The position numbers and the translations under genes are program-made. DNA of 5,598 bases from CAZDSS01 sp964508185. GTDB taxonomy: Bacteria > Pseudomonadota > Alphaproteobacteria > Sphingomonadales > Govanellaceae. The stretch spans positions 1 to 5,598 of the forward strand of contig CAZDSS010000145.1 of assembly GCA_964508185.1 (NCBI GenBank). Direction: 5' to 3'. Within the stretch, counting starts at the first letter, position 1; each line of letters starts with the position of its first letter. The notes beneath the pieces are model-generated. The model saw only the letters and a list, made by a program, of their open reading frames with translations. It had not been told where the DNA came from and searched no databases. Shown here piece after piece: positions 1 to 5,108 of this stretch.

Positions 1-327
1 CAGAACCAGCTCATCCAGAAGAAGCTCGCCGACATGCAGACCGAAATCACCCTCGGCCTTCTGGGCTGCCTGCAGGCCGGCCGCCTGAAGGACGCCGGCA
101 AGCTGGCGCCCGAGGTGATCTCCATCATCAAGCGCAATTCCTGCGGCAAGGCGCTGGAGATCGCCCGCATGGCCCGCGACATGCACGGCGGCAACGGCAT
201 TTCCGATGAATACGGCGTGATCCGTCATGTGCTGAACCTCGAGGCGGTCAATACCTACGAGGGGACCCACGACATCCACGCCCTGATCCTGGGCCGCGCC
301 CAGACGGGCCTTCAAGCCTTCTACTGA
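1..327 (+). CDS. gcdH: Glutaryl-CoA dehydrogenase, C-terminal part (5' end outside window)
   Basis: The last 108 codons of an acyl-CoA dehydrogenase are present, in frame from base 1 to the TGA at 325-327. The text closely resembles glutaryl-CoA dehydrogenase: NQLIQKKLADMQTEITLGL, then KRNSCGKALEIARMARDM, GGNGISDEYGVIRH and NTYEGTHDIHALILGRAQTG. These belong to the C-terminal helical domain. The Glu of the YEGT motif (codon at 259-261) matches the catalytic base of this family, and the GGNGI segment lies in the FAD/substrate region. The enzyme is a cytoplasmic FAD protein that oxidises and decarboxylates glutaryl-CoA to crotonyl-CoA, passing electrons to electron-transfer flavoprotein. The adjoining CoA-transferase gene supports this specific assignment over a generic acyl-CoA dehydrogenase. 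An ATG at 34 is internal, not the start. The promoter and N-terminal domains are not in view. Confidence 0.93.
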   Translation, partial: QNQLIQKKLADMQTEITLGLLGCLQAGRLKDAGKLAPEVISIIKRNSCGKALEIARMARDMHGGNGISDEYGVIRHVLNLEAVNTYEGTHDIHALILGRAQTGLQAFY

Positions 328-343
328 GAACCGCCGCAACCGC

Positions 344-350
344 GAGAAAG
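344..350 (+). promoter_or_regulatory. Ribosome binding site for the CoA-transferase gene
   Basis: The purine run GAGAAAG lies 3 nt before the ATG at 354, with its GAG core 7 nt upstream. It is a modest Shine-Dalgarno match. It supports ATG 354 as the start and fits a gene transcribed together with gcdH. Confidence 0.5.
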
Positions 351-353
351 CCC

Positions 354-1619
354 ATGACAGGCCCCCAAGCCGCCGCTTTCGCCGACGAGACAGACACGCG
401 GGCGCCGCTTGCCCATCTGCGCGTCCTCGACCTCAGCCGGATTCTTGCCGGCCCGTGGTCCACGCAGGCGCTGGCCGATCTCGGCGCGGAAGTCATCAAG
501 GTGGAGCGCCCCGGCCAGGGCGACGACACCCGCGGCTGGGGGCCGCCCTTTCTCAAGGACAAGAACGGCAAGGACACCCGGGAGGCGGCCTATTACCTCG
601 CCGCCAACCGGGGCAAGAAATCCCTCGCCCTCGACATCTCGACGCCCGAAGGGCAGGAGATCGTGCGCAAGCTCGCGGCGAGCGCCGACATCCTGGTCGA
701 GAACTACAAGGTGGGCGGGCTCAGGAAGTACGGGCTTGATTACGAATCTTTAAGCGCGGTCAATCCCCGCCTGATCTATTGCTCCATCACCGGATTCGGA
801 CAGACCGGGCCCTACAGGGACCGGGCGGGCTACGATTTCCTCCTGCAGGGCATGGGCGGGCTGATGAGCGTCACCGGCGAGCCCGACGACGTGCCGGGCG
901 GCGGCCCGGTGAAGGTCGGGGTCGCGATCACCGACCTCATGACCGGGCTTTACGCGACCATCGCCATCCTTGCCGCCGTCGCGGCGCGGGAGCATACGGG
1001 GCGTGGCGACCATATCGACCTCGCCCTGCTCGACGTGCAGGTGGCGATGCTGGCGAACCAGGCCATGAATTACCTCGCCTCCGGCACGCCGCCGGGGCGG
1101 CTCGGCAATGCGCATCCCAACATCGTGCCCTATCAGGCCTTCCCCACGGCGGACGGCCACATGATCCTTGCGATCGGCAACGACCGGCAGTTCGCCCGCT
1201 TCTGCCATGTGGCGGGCTATCCGGAGCTCGCCGCGGATCCCCGCTATGCCACCAACGAGGCGCGGGTGCAGAACCGGGCGGAGCTCGTCGCCCTGATCGC
1301 CGACATCCTGAAGACCCGCACCACCGCCCAGTGGATGGCGGATCTCGAACGGGAAGGGGTCCCCTGCGGGCCCATCAACCGCATCGACCAGGTCTTCGCC
1401 GACCCGCAGGTCATCGCGCGCGGCATGCGCATCGACCTGCCGCACCCCTTGTCCGGCACGGTGCCGGGGGTGAAATCGCCCATCAACTACCGCAACGCCG
1501 CCATGAACTACGGCCGCCCCGCGCCGCTCCTCGGCGCCGACGGTGACGGCATCCTGCGGGAGCTGGGGCTCGACGACCGAAGCATCGAGGATTTGCGCGC
1601 GCGCGGCGTCATCGGGTGA
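354..1619 (+). CDS. gcdG: Class III (CaiB/BaiF) CoA-transferase, probably succinyl-CoA:glutarate CoA-transferase
   Basis: This 421-residue protein has the usual length of the CaiB/BaiF family. The N-terminal signature LRVLDLSRILAGPW (residues 22-35) is followed by LGAEVIKVERP (43-53) and LAANRGKKSLALDI (82-95). Next comes the segment RAGYDFLLQGMGG (157-169), whose Asp161 matches the catalytic Asp of formyl-CoA transferase that forms the acyl-CoA anhydride. Further family marks are HIDLALLDVQVAML (220-233) and REGVPCGPIN (333-342). Family III enzymes move CoA between carboxylic acids. The gene lies 26 nt after gcdH, and the same pair occurs in Pseudomonas putida (gcdH/gcdG) for glutarate use. 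By inference it activates glutarate with succinyl-CoA or a similar donor, feeding GcdH. Specificity cannot be read from the sequence; another dicarboxylate is possible. The start is well placed, about 20 residues before the conserved core. Confidence 0.85.
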   Translation: MTGPQAAAFADETDTRAPLAHLRVLDLSRILAGPWSTQALADLGAEVIKVERPGQGDDTRGWGPPFLKDKNGKDTREAAYYLAANRGKKSLALDISTPEGQEIVRKLAASADILVENYKVGGLRKYGLDYESLSAVNPRLIYCSITGFGQTGPYRDRAGYDFLLQGMGGLMSVTGEPDDVPGGGPVKVGVAITDLMTGLYATIAILAAVAAREHTGRGDHIDLALLDVQVAMLANQAMNYLASGTPPGRLGNAHPNIVPYQAFPTADGHMILAIGNDRQFARFCHVAGYPELAADPRYATNEARVQNRAELVALIADILKTRTTAQWMADLEREGVPCGPINRIDQVFADPQVIARGMRIDLPHPLSGTVPGVKSPINYRNAAMNYGRPAPLLGADGDGILRELGLDDRSIEDLRARGVIG

Positions 1620-1621
1620 GG
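1618..1621 (+). promoter_or_regulatory. Ribosome binding site that fixes the GntR start
   Basis: GAGG overlaps the stop codon (TGA 1617-1619) of the CoA-transferase gene and ends 5 nt before ATG 1627. This favours 1627 over the upstream in-frame ATG at 1543. The 28 residues encoded between 1543 and 1627 are out-of-frame shadow of the CoA-transferase and look nothing like a GntR N-terminus. Confidence 0.65.
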
Positions 1622-1626
1622 CTCAC

Positions 1627-2394
1627 ATGCATATAGACGAGCGCCTGCCCACCCCGCTCTACCACCAGATCTACGTGCTGCTGCGCGACAAGATCCTGTC
1701 CGGCGACTATCCCAAGAACAGCACGATCCCGAGCGAGCATGAGCTCGAACGCCTCTACGGCGTCTCCCGCATCACCGCGAAGCGCGCGCTGGACGAGCTT
1801 GCGGCGGACGGCCTCGTCGCCCGGCAGCGCGGGCGGGGGACGCGGGTCATCTGGTCCAAGCAGGCGCCGTCCGTCGTCGGCAATGTGGAGGGCCTGTTCG
1901 AGAACGTGGTCATGCGCGGCTTCAAGACCGAGGCCGAGCTTCTGGAATTCGAATACGGCCCCGCCTCCCCCGCCGCCGCCGAGGCGCTGCAGATCGAGCC
2001 CGGCGTCACCGTGCAAAGGGTCGTGCGCCTGCGCAAGAAGGACGGGCAGGCCTTTTCCTATCTCATCACCCATGTGCCCGAGGATATCGGCCGCCGCTTC
2101 GGGCCCGAGGCCCTGTCGAACCTTCCCATGCTGGCGGTGCTCGAGAAGCACGGCGTCGTCATCAGGCGCGCGGACGAAGGGATCACCGCCATTCTCGCCG
2201 ACAACGCGACGGCCCCCGCCCTCGGCGTGCAGGTGGGCTCGCCGCTCCTCAAGGTGAACCGCGTGGCCTACGACGCCGAGGGCCGCGCCGTCGAGCACCT
2301 GATCGCCCTCTACCGCTCCGACCTCTATCAGCTCAATATCGGCCTCAAGCGCGTCCGCGAGGGCCGCATCAATACCTGGGCGGTGGAAGGCTGA
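1627..2394 (+). CDS. GntR-family transcriptional regulator, HutC subfamily (UTRA domain)
   Basis: This 255-residue protein has the normal length of a HutC-type GntR regulator. The N-terminal winged helix-turn-helix covers about residues 8-75: PLYHQIYVLLRDKILSG, then IPSEHELERLYGVSRITAKR as the HTH, then DELAADGLVARQRGRGTRV as the wing. The rest (about 95-245) reads as a UTRA ligand-binding domain and ends in the typical LYRSDLYQLNIGLKR. Proteins of this type are cytoplasmic dimers that usually repress a nearby operon until a small metabolite binds the UTRA domain. The gene starts 7 nt after the CoA-transferase stop, so it is very likely cotranscribed with gcdH-gcdG. By inference it controls that operon in response to a glutarate- or acyl-CoA-related signal. 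In P. putida the gcdHG regulator is instead LysR-type (GcdR). The ligand and operator are unknown; the operon promoter lies outside the window. Confidence 0.9.
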   Translation: MHIDERLPTPLYHQIYVLLRDKILSGDYPKNSTIPSEHELERLYGVSRITAKRALDELAADGLVARQRGRGTRVIWSKQAPSVVGNVEGLFENVVMRGFKTEAELLEFEYGPASPAAAEALQIEPGVTVQRVVRLRKKDGQAFSYLITHVPEDIGRRFGPEALSNLPMLAVLEKHGVVIRRADEGITAILADNATAPALGVQVGSPLLKVNRVAYDAEGRAVEHLIALYRSDLYQLNIGLKRVREGRINTWAVEG

Positions 2395-2401
2395 GGCCCT
2401 C

Positions 2402-3085
2402 TCAAAGATCCAGCAGGCGCTTCTCGTAGATCTGGCTGATGCGGGTGCCGTCCCAGCAATAGGCGAGATGGCGTTCCTGGCGGGCGTTGGCGAGGAGCGG
2501 CGGGCGGAAGACGGCAACGCATTGCCCGCCCGCGTCGCGCAGGCTGTCATAGGCGATGCCGCCCGCCCCTTCGGCGCGGAGCCTGCGGGCGAAAGCCTGG
2601 GACGCGCCGTAATGGTCGGGATCATAGACTTGCGGCAGGGCGTCGCGCTTCCCGCGAATGTCGTGCAGGCGGCCGTCGAGATCGGCGAGGATCACGCGCA
2701 TCTCGACCTCCATGGGCCCCTCGCTGGTGGCGCGCAGAAAGCGTTCGCGATGGTAACGGGTTTCGGCCACCGCCGTCCCGAGGGTCCTGCCCGCGTAATA
2801 GACGCCGTAGGTGCCGTCGGAGAAGCGGCTGCCCATGGGATTGGGATGGGTGAAGGCGGCGAGGATATAGCTCGACCCCGGGCCGCTGATGCGGTCCCCG
2901 AGCGGGATCAGGGAGATGTCCCCCACCTCGGCGCGGAGACGGTCGTTGGTCAGGGATTCGATCGCGATCACCGCATCGAGCTCGTCGGGATCCGCCACCC
3001 GCTCGAACAGATTGATGGGCGGGAAGCGGCTGGGGATGATGCGGTAGCAGGGCCGCCAGCGCAGCCGCCGTTCGGGCGTCTTCAT
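2402..3085 (-). CDS. RES-domain toxin of a RES-Xre toxin-antitoxin pair
   Basis: This 227-residue protein starts at the ATG at 3085-3083 and stops at TGA 2404-2402. It matches the RES domain family, named for conserved Arg, Glu and Ser. The likely residues are Arg87 in GSRFSDGTYGVYYAG (85-99), Glu108 in TAVAETRYHRE (104-114) and Ser181 in YDSLRDAGG (179-187). The block NLFERVADPDELDAVIAIESLTNDR (25-49) is also typical. Studied members, such as MbcT of Mycobacterium tuberculosis and RES toxins of Pseudomonas and Sinorhizobium, destroy cellular NAD+ and stop growth. All key residues appear present, so the toxin looks intact. It overlaps the antitoxin gene by 4 nt (ATGA), which implies translational coupling and balanced output. 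The open frame continues far upstream on this strand, but that part is antisense to other genes. It converges on the GntR gene with 7 nt between them. Confidence 0.92.
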   Translation of the reverse strand: MKTPERRLRWRPCYRIIPSRFPPINLFERVADPDELDAVIAIESLTNDRLRAEVGDISLIPLGDRISGPGSSYILAAFTHPNPMGSRFSDGTYGVYYAGRTLGTAVAETRYHRERFLRATSEGPMEVEMRVILADLDGRLHDIRGKRDALPQVYDPDHYGASQAFARRLRAEGAGGIAYDSLRDAGGQCVAVFRPPLLANARQERHLAYCWDGTRISQIYEKRLLDL

Positions 3086-3483
3086 GACCAGCCGCCCCGT
3101 TCCGCGTCCAGATACCGCCGCACCACGTAGAGATCCGCCACATTGCCCGACAGCATGCGCTCCAGCGCCGAGCGACCGCCGAAGATCTCGGCCGCATTGG
3201 GCTTGCGGATCCAGGCATCCGCCGCCGCGGGGTCGGGAAGCAGGATCTGCAGCGCCTTGTAGATCCCGAGGATGTAGGAGATCCGCTCCAGCGTGTCGCG
3301 CGGGAGCTGCGCCGCCCCGTCCTTCTTCCATTTGAAGAAGGTGGAGCGGGCGGGCGAGCCGAGAAGCGTGATCTGCTCCTGGGTCGTGAGCCCCCAGAGA
3401 TCGGCGATGCGGAAGAAGACGCGCAGCGCCGCGGCGCCATGGGCCTGGATCTCGCGGGTGATGGGCAGCTGCCGTGGGACCAT
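3082..3483 (-). CDS. Xre/MbcA/ParS-type antitoxin (DUF2384) partner of the RES toxin
   Basis: This 133-residue protein is read from ATG 3483-3481. Residues about 20-75 form a helical Xre-like DNA-binding region (FFRIADLWGLTTQEQITLL, then SPARSTFFKWKKDG and LERISYILGIYKAL). Residues about 80-130 match the MbcA/ParS/Xre toxin-binding domain: AWIRKPNAAEIFGGRSALERM, then SGNVADLYVVRRYLDAERGGW. In known RES-Xre systems the antitoxin binds the toxin directly, with its C-terminal end near the toxin active site, and represses its own operon. It is first in the operon, the usual order for this class, and its TGA overlaps the toxin ATG. A strong Shine-Dalgarno site and a promoter containing a palindrome lie just upstream, consistent with high antitoxin synthesis and autoregulation. 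Pairing with the RES gene makes the assignment firm. Confidence 0.9.
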   Translation of the reverse strand: MVPRQLPITREIQAHGAAALRVFFRIADLWGLTTQEQITLLGSPARSTFFKWKKDGAAQLPRDTLERISYILGIYKALQILLPDPAAADAWIRKPNAAEIFGGRSALERMLSGNVADLYVVRRYLDAERGGWS

Positions 3484-3489
3484 GGAATA

Positions 3490-3495
3490 CCCTCC
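3490..3495 (-). promoter_or_regulatory. Strong ribosome binding site of the antitoxin gene
   Basis: On the - strand GGAGGG sits 6 nt before the antitoxin ATG (3483-3481). It is the best Shine-Dalgarno match in the window and fixes the antitoxin start. The toxin gene has no comparable site and probably depends on coupling through the ATGA overlap. Confidence 0.75.
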
Positions 3496-3496
3496 G

Positions 3497-3504
3497 GTCC
3501 ATAT
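3497..3504. repeat. Extra half-site of the antitoxin operator
   Basis: GTCCATAT here is identical to the left half-site core at 3526-3533 and repeats it 29 bp away in the same orientation. It falls in the predicted 5' leader of the toxin-antitoxin mRNA, just upstream of the ribosome binding site. It could be a secondary contact for the antitoxin. An 8-bp match alone could be chance; its position next to the full palindrome makes it more plausible. Confidence 0.4.
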
Positions 3505-3517
3505 TTGTATTATTCAG

Positions 3518-3546
3518 TATATATAGTCCATATATGGACTTGACAA
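3518..3546 (-). promoter_or_regulatory. Sigma-70-type promoter of the toxin-antitoxin operon
   Basis: Read on the - strand, TTGTCA (3546-3541) is followed by a 17-nt spacer and TATATA (3523-3518). Each box is close to the housekeeping consensus and the spacing is optimal. Transcription would begin near 3511, giving a leader of roughly 28 nt before the antitoxin ATG. The stretch 3501-3540 has only 9 G/C in 40 bases, in sharp contrast to the GC-rich coding sequence around it. Confidence 0.65.
3525..3540. promoter_or_regulatory. Perfect 16-bp palindrome, likely operator of the Xre antitoxin
   Basis: AGTCCATATATGGACT is its own reverse complement over all 16 bases. It fills the spacer between the -35 and -10 boxes of the - strand promoter, so a bound dimer would block RNA polymerase. 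Autorepression through a palindromic operator is known for Xre antitoxins of this class. That this protein binds this site is inference. Because the site lies between two divergent genes, binding might also affect the MmgE/PrpD gene. Confidence 0.65.
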
Positions 3547-3549
3547 TGA

Positions 3550-3568
3550 CGCGGAACAAATTTCCGCG
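3550..3568. repeat. Inverted repeat upstream of the MmgE/PrpD gene
   Basis: CGCGGAA (3550-3556) and TTCCGCG (3562-3568) are exact inverted copies separated by CAAAT. The sequence differs from the antitoxin operator. It lies 21 nt before the MmgE/PrpD ATG, so it may be an operator for that gene. It could instead form a 7-bp RNA hairpin if transcription starts upstream. No T-run follows, so it is not an intrinsic terminator. Confidence 0.4.
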
Positions 3569-3589
3569 AAATTGCGCTATGCTGAAGCC

Positions 3590-4975
3590 ATGAAAGCGGA
3601 AGACAGGCCGATCCTTGCCGATGCGGCAGGCGAGCTGAGCGACGCGCTGGCGCAAAGCCTGCGTCGCCCCATCACGCCCGAAATGCGGGAGCTTGCCGCC
3701 CGTCATGTGCTCGACTGGACGGCCTGCGCCGTCGCCGGGCGGCAGACGGATACGGGCGCGCTTCTCGGCCGCTATGCGGACGCCGCGGCGCCGGGCCCCG
3801 TGACGGCGATCGGCGTCGGGCGCCGGGCCTTCGATGCCGGCCTCATCTGCAACGCCGCTGCGGGCAACATCCTGCGCATGGGTGATCTCCATCGCGCTCA
3901 TGACATTCATCCGGGAACGGTGGTGATCCCGGCGGCGCTCGCCGCGGCGGAAGCCCGGGCGGCGACGCCCGCGACCTTTCTCGACGCCGTGATCCACGGC
4001 TACGAGATCGCGCTTCAGGTCGCGGGCCTCATGAACCCCGCGGAACATCCCGCGGCCGGGAAGCTCAACCGCACGGCGACCGCCGGGCGCTATGGCGCGG
4101 CGGCGGCAGCGGCCCACGTGCTGGGGCTCGATGCGGAAGGGGTCGCAGCCGCCCTGCGCCTTGCGGCGTCCCTCGTGACCTTGGGACAAGCGGAGGCGGA
4201 GGATGCCCCGGCGCGCCATTTCCAGAATGCGGAGGCGGCCTTGGGCGGCGCGCGGGCGGCGTTGCTTGCAACCCACGGCCTCATGGGCCCAGCGCAGGCC
4301 GTCGGCGGGCCGCGCGGGCTTCTGGGCCTTCTGGGAGAGAATGGGGCGGAGATCGCCATCACGCCCGACGCCCCCTGGCTCATGGCCGAGGTCGCGATCC
4401 TTCCCTGGGGCAGCTGCCACCATGCCCACGGCGCGATCGATGCGGCGCTCGCCCTCCGCGCAAAGCTCGATCCCGACGACCTGCGGCCGGAGCGCATCCG
4501 CGAGGTGCGGGTCGCAACCCACGCGGCTGCCCTGCAATCCTGCGACCTGCCCCAGCCCCGGAGCCTCAATGAAGCGCGCTTCAGCCTGCAGCATGGGGTG
4601 GCGCTCGCCCTTCTCGGCGGCGCGCCGGGACTGTCCGATTTCAGCCCGGCGCGCTGCGGCGATGCGGCGGTGGCGGCGCTTCGCCACAAGGTGCGCCTTG
4701 CGGCCGAGGCGCGCTTCACCAATGCCTGTCCGCAGCATTGCGGGGCCAACGTCACCCTCGTCATGGAGGACGGCGAGGTAATGAGCCAGGAGATCGCCGA
4801 TCCGCGGGGGAGCGCCGCGCGCCCCCTGTCCATCGACGAGCTCGTCGCCAAGGCGCGGGAGCTTCTCGCCTGGAGCGGGACGATGGATGCGGCGGACGCC
4901 GACCGCCTGATCGAGGCGGCGCTCTATCTTCCCGACGCCGGGAGCCTGTCGTCCTTCCTCAAGGCGCTTCCCTGA
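3590..4975 (+). CDS. MmgE/PrpD-family protein with an atypical active site
   Basis: This 461-residue protein matches MmgE/PrpD in length and layout. The N-terminal part has AARHVLDWTACAVAGRQTDTG (residues 36-56) and NAAAGNILRMGDLHRAHDIHPGTVVIPAALAAAE (88-121), the family segment normally carrying an Asp/His pair before HPG. TATAGRYGAAAAAAHVLGLDAEGVAAALRLA (162-192) and SCHHAHGAIDAALALR (275-290) follow, then EARFSLQHGVALALLGG (328-344). The family includes 2-methylcitrate dehydratase (PrpD) and cis-aconitate decarboxylase. As judged by eye, the two lysines used by those enzymes appear replaced: ARHFQNAEAALGG (208-220) where a K-R-L-H motif is usual, and AILPWGSC (269-276) where a Lys precedes P-W/Y. 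The substrate is therefore unassigned. ATG 3590 is preferred; an in-frame TTG at 3572 is possible, and neither has a good ribosome site. It is divergent from the toxin-antitoxin operon. Confidence 0.85.
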   Translation: MKAEDRPILADAAGELSDALAQSLRRPITPEMRELAARHVLDWTACAVAGRQTDTGALLGRYADAAAPGPVTAIGVGRRAFDAGLICNAAAGNILRMGDLHRAHDIHPGTVVIPAALAAAEARAATPATFLDAVIHGYEIALQVAGLMNPAEHPAAGKLNRTATAGRYGAAAAAAHVLGLDAEGVAAALRLAASLVTLGQAEAEDAPARHFQNAEAALGGARAALLATHGLMGPAQAVGGPRGLLGLLGENGAEIAITPDAPWLMAEVAILPWGSCHHAHGAIDAALALRAKLDPDDLRPERIREVRVATHAAALQSCDLPQPRSLNEARFSLQHGVALALLGGAPGLSDFSPARCGDAAVAALRHKVRLAAEARFTNACPQHCGANVTLVMEDGEVMSQEIADPRGSAARPLSIDELVAKARELLAWSGTMDAADADRLIEAALYLPDAGSLSSFLKALP

Positions 4976-5048
4976 CAAACGCGCATTTTGCCACTGGATT
5001 GCCGCAATGGTCCGGGTAGAATTCCCCCGCGCCCCTTCCGGGCGGCGG

Positions 5049-5108
5049 ATGAAAGATCCCATGAGCGCTGACCGCCCTGCCCCGCCCCATCCGGATGCTC
5101 GCCCATGA
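5049..5108 (+). CDS. Possible 19-codon leader ORF overlapping the GNAT gene
   Basis: ATG 5049 opens a 19-codon frame (MKDPMSADRPAPPHPDARP) ending at TGA 5106-5108, so its stop overlaps the acetyltransferase ATG as ATGA. The GGCGGCGG stretch just before it could serve as a ribosome site, whereas the acetyltransferase has only a weak GGA of its own. Translational coupling is possible. The peptide resembles nothing I recognise and the frame is short enough to be chance. Confidence 0.2.
   Translation: MKDPMSADRPAPPHPDARP

Noticed and set aside
750..1445. A 231-codon open frame on the - strand within the CoA-transferase gene
   Set aside because: It is the antisense shadow of a gene with all CaiB/BaiF signatures.
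1543..1626. A longer GntR start at ATG 1543
   Set aside because: The extra residues overlap the CoA-transferase gene and lack similarity to GntR N-termini. ATG 1627 has a GAGG ribosome site at the right distance.
1609..2625. A 338-codon open frame on the - strand over gntR
   Set aside because: It is antisense to a well-supported GntR/UTRA gene, has a low-complexity composition, and matches no family I know.
2468..3130. A 220-codon open frame on the + strand across the toxin gene
   Set aside because: It is antisense to the RES domain, and its composition is typical of shadow frames in GC-rich DNA.
3484..3589. An attachment site, insertion-sequence scar or CRISPR-like repeat in the AT-rich gap
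   Set aside because: The only repeats are the operator-like palindrome, its half-site and one inverted repeat. There are no terminal repeats, target duplications or regularly spaced units.
5028..5048. A hairpin (CGCCC, 5-nt loop, GGGCG at 5030-5044) considered as a terminator between the MmgE/PrpD and acetyltransferase genes
   Set aside because: The stem is only 5 bp and no T-run follows. Such short GC stems are expected by chance here.
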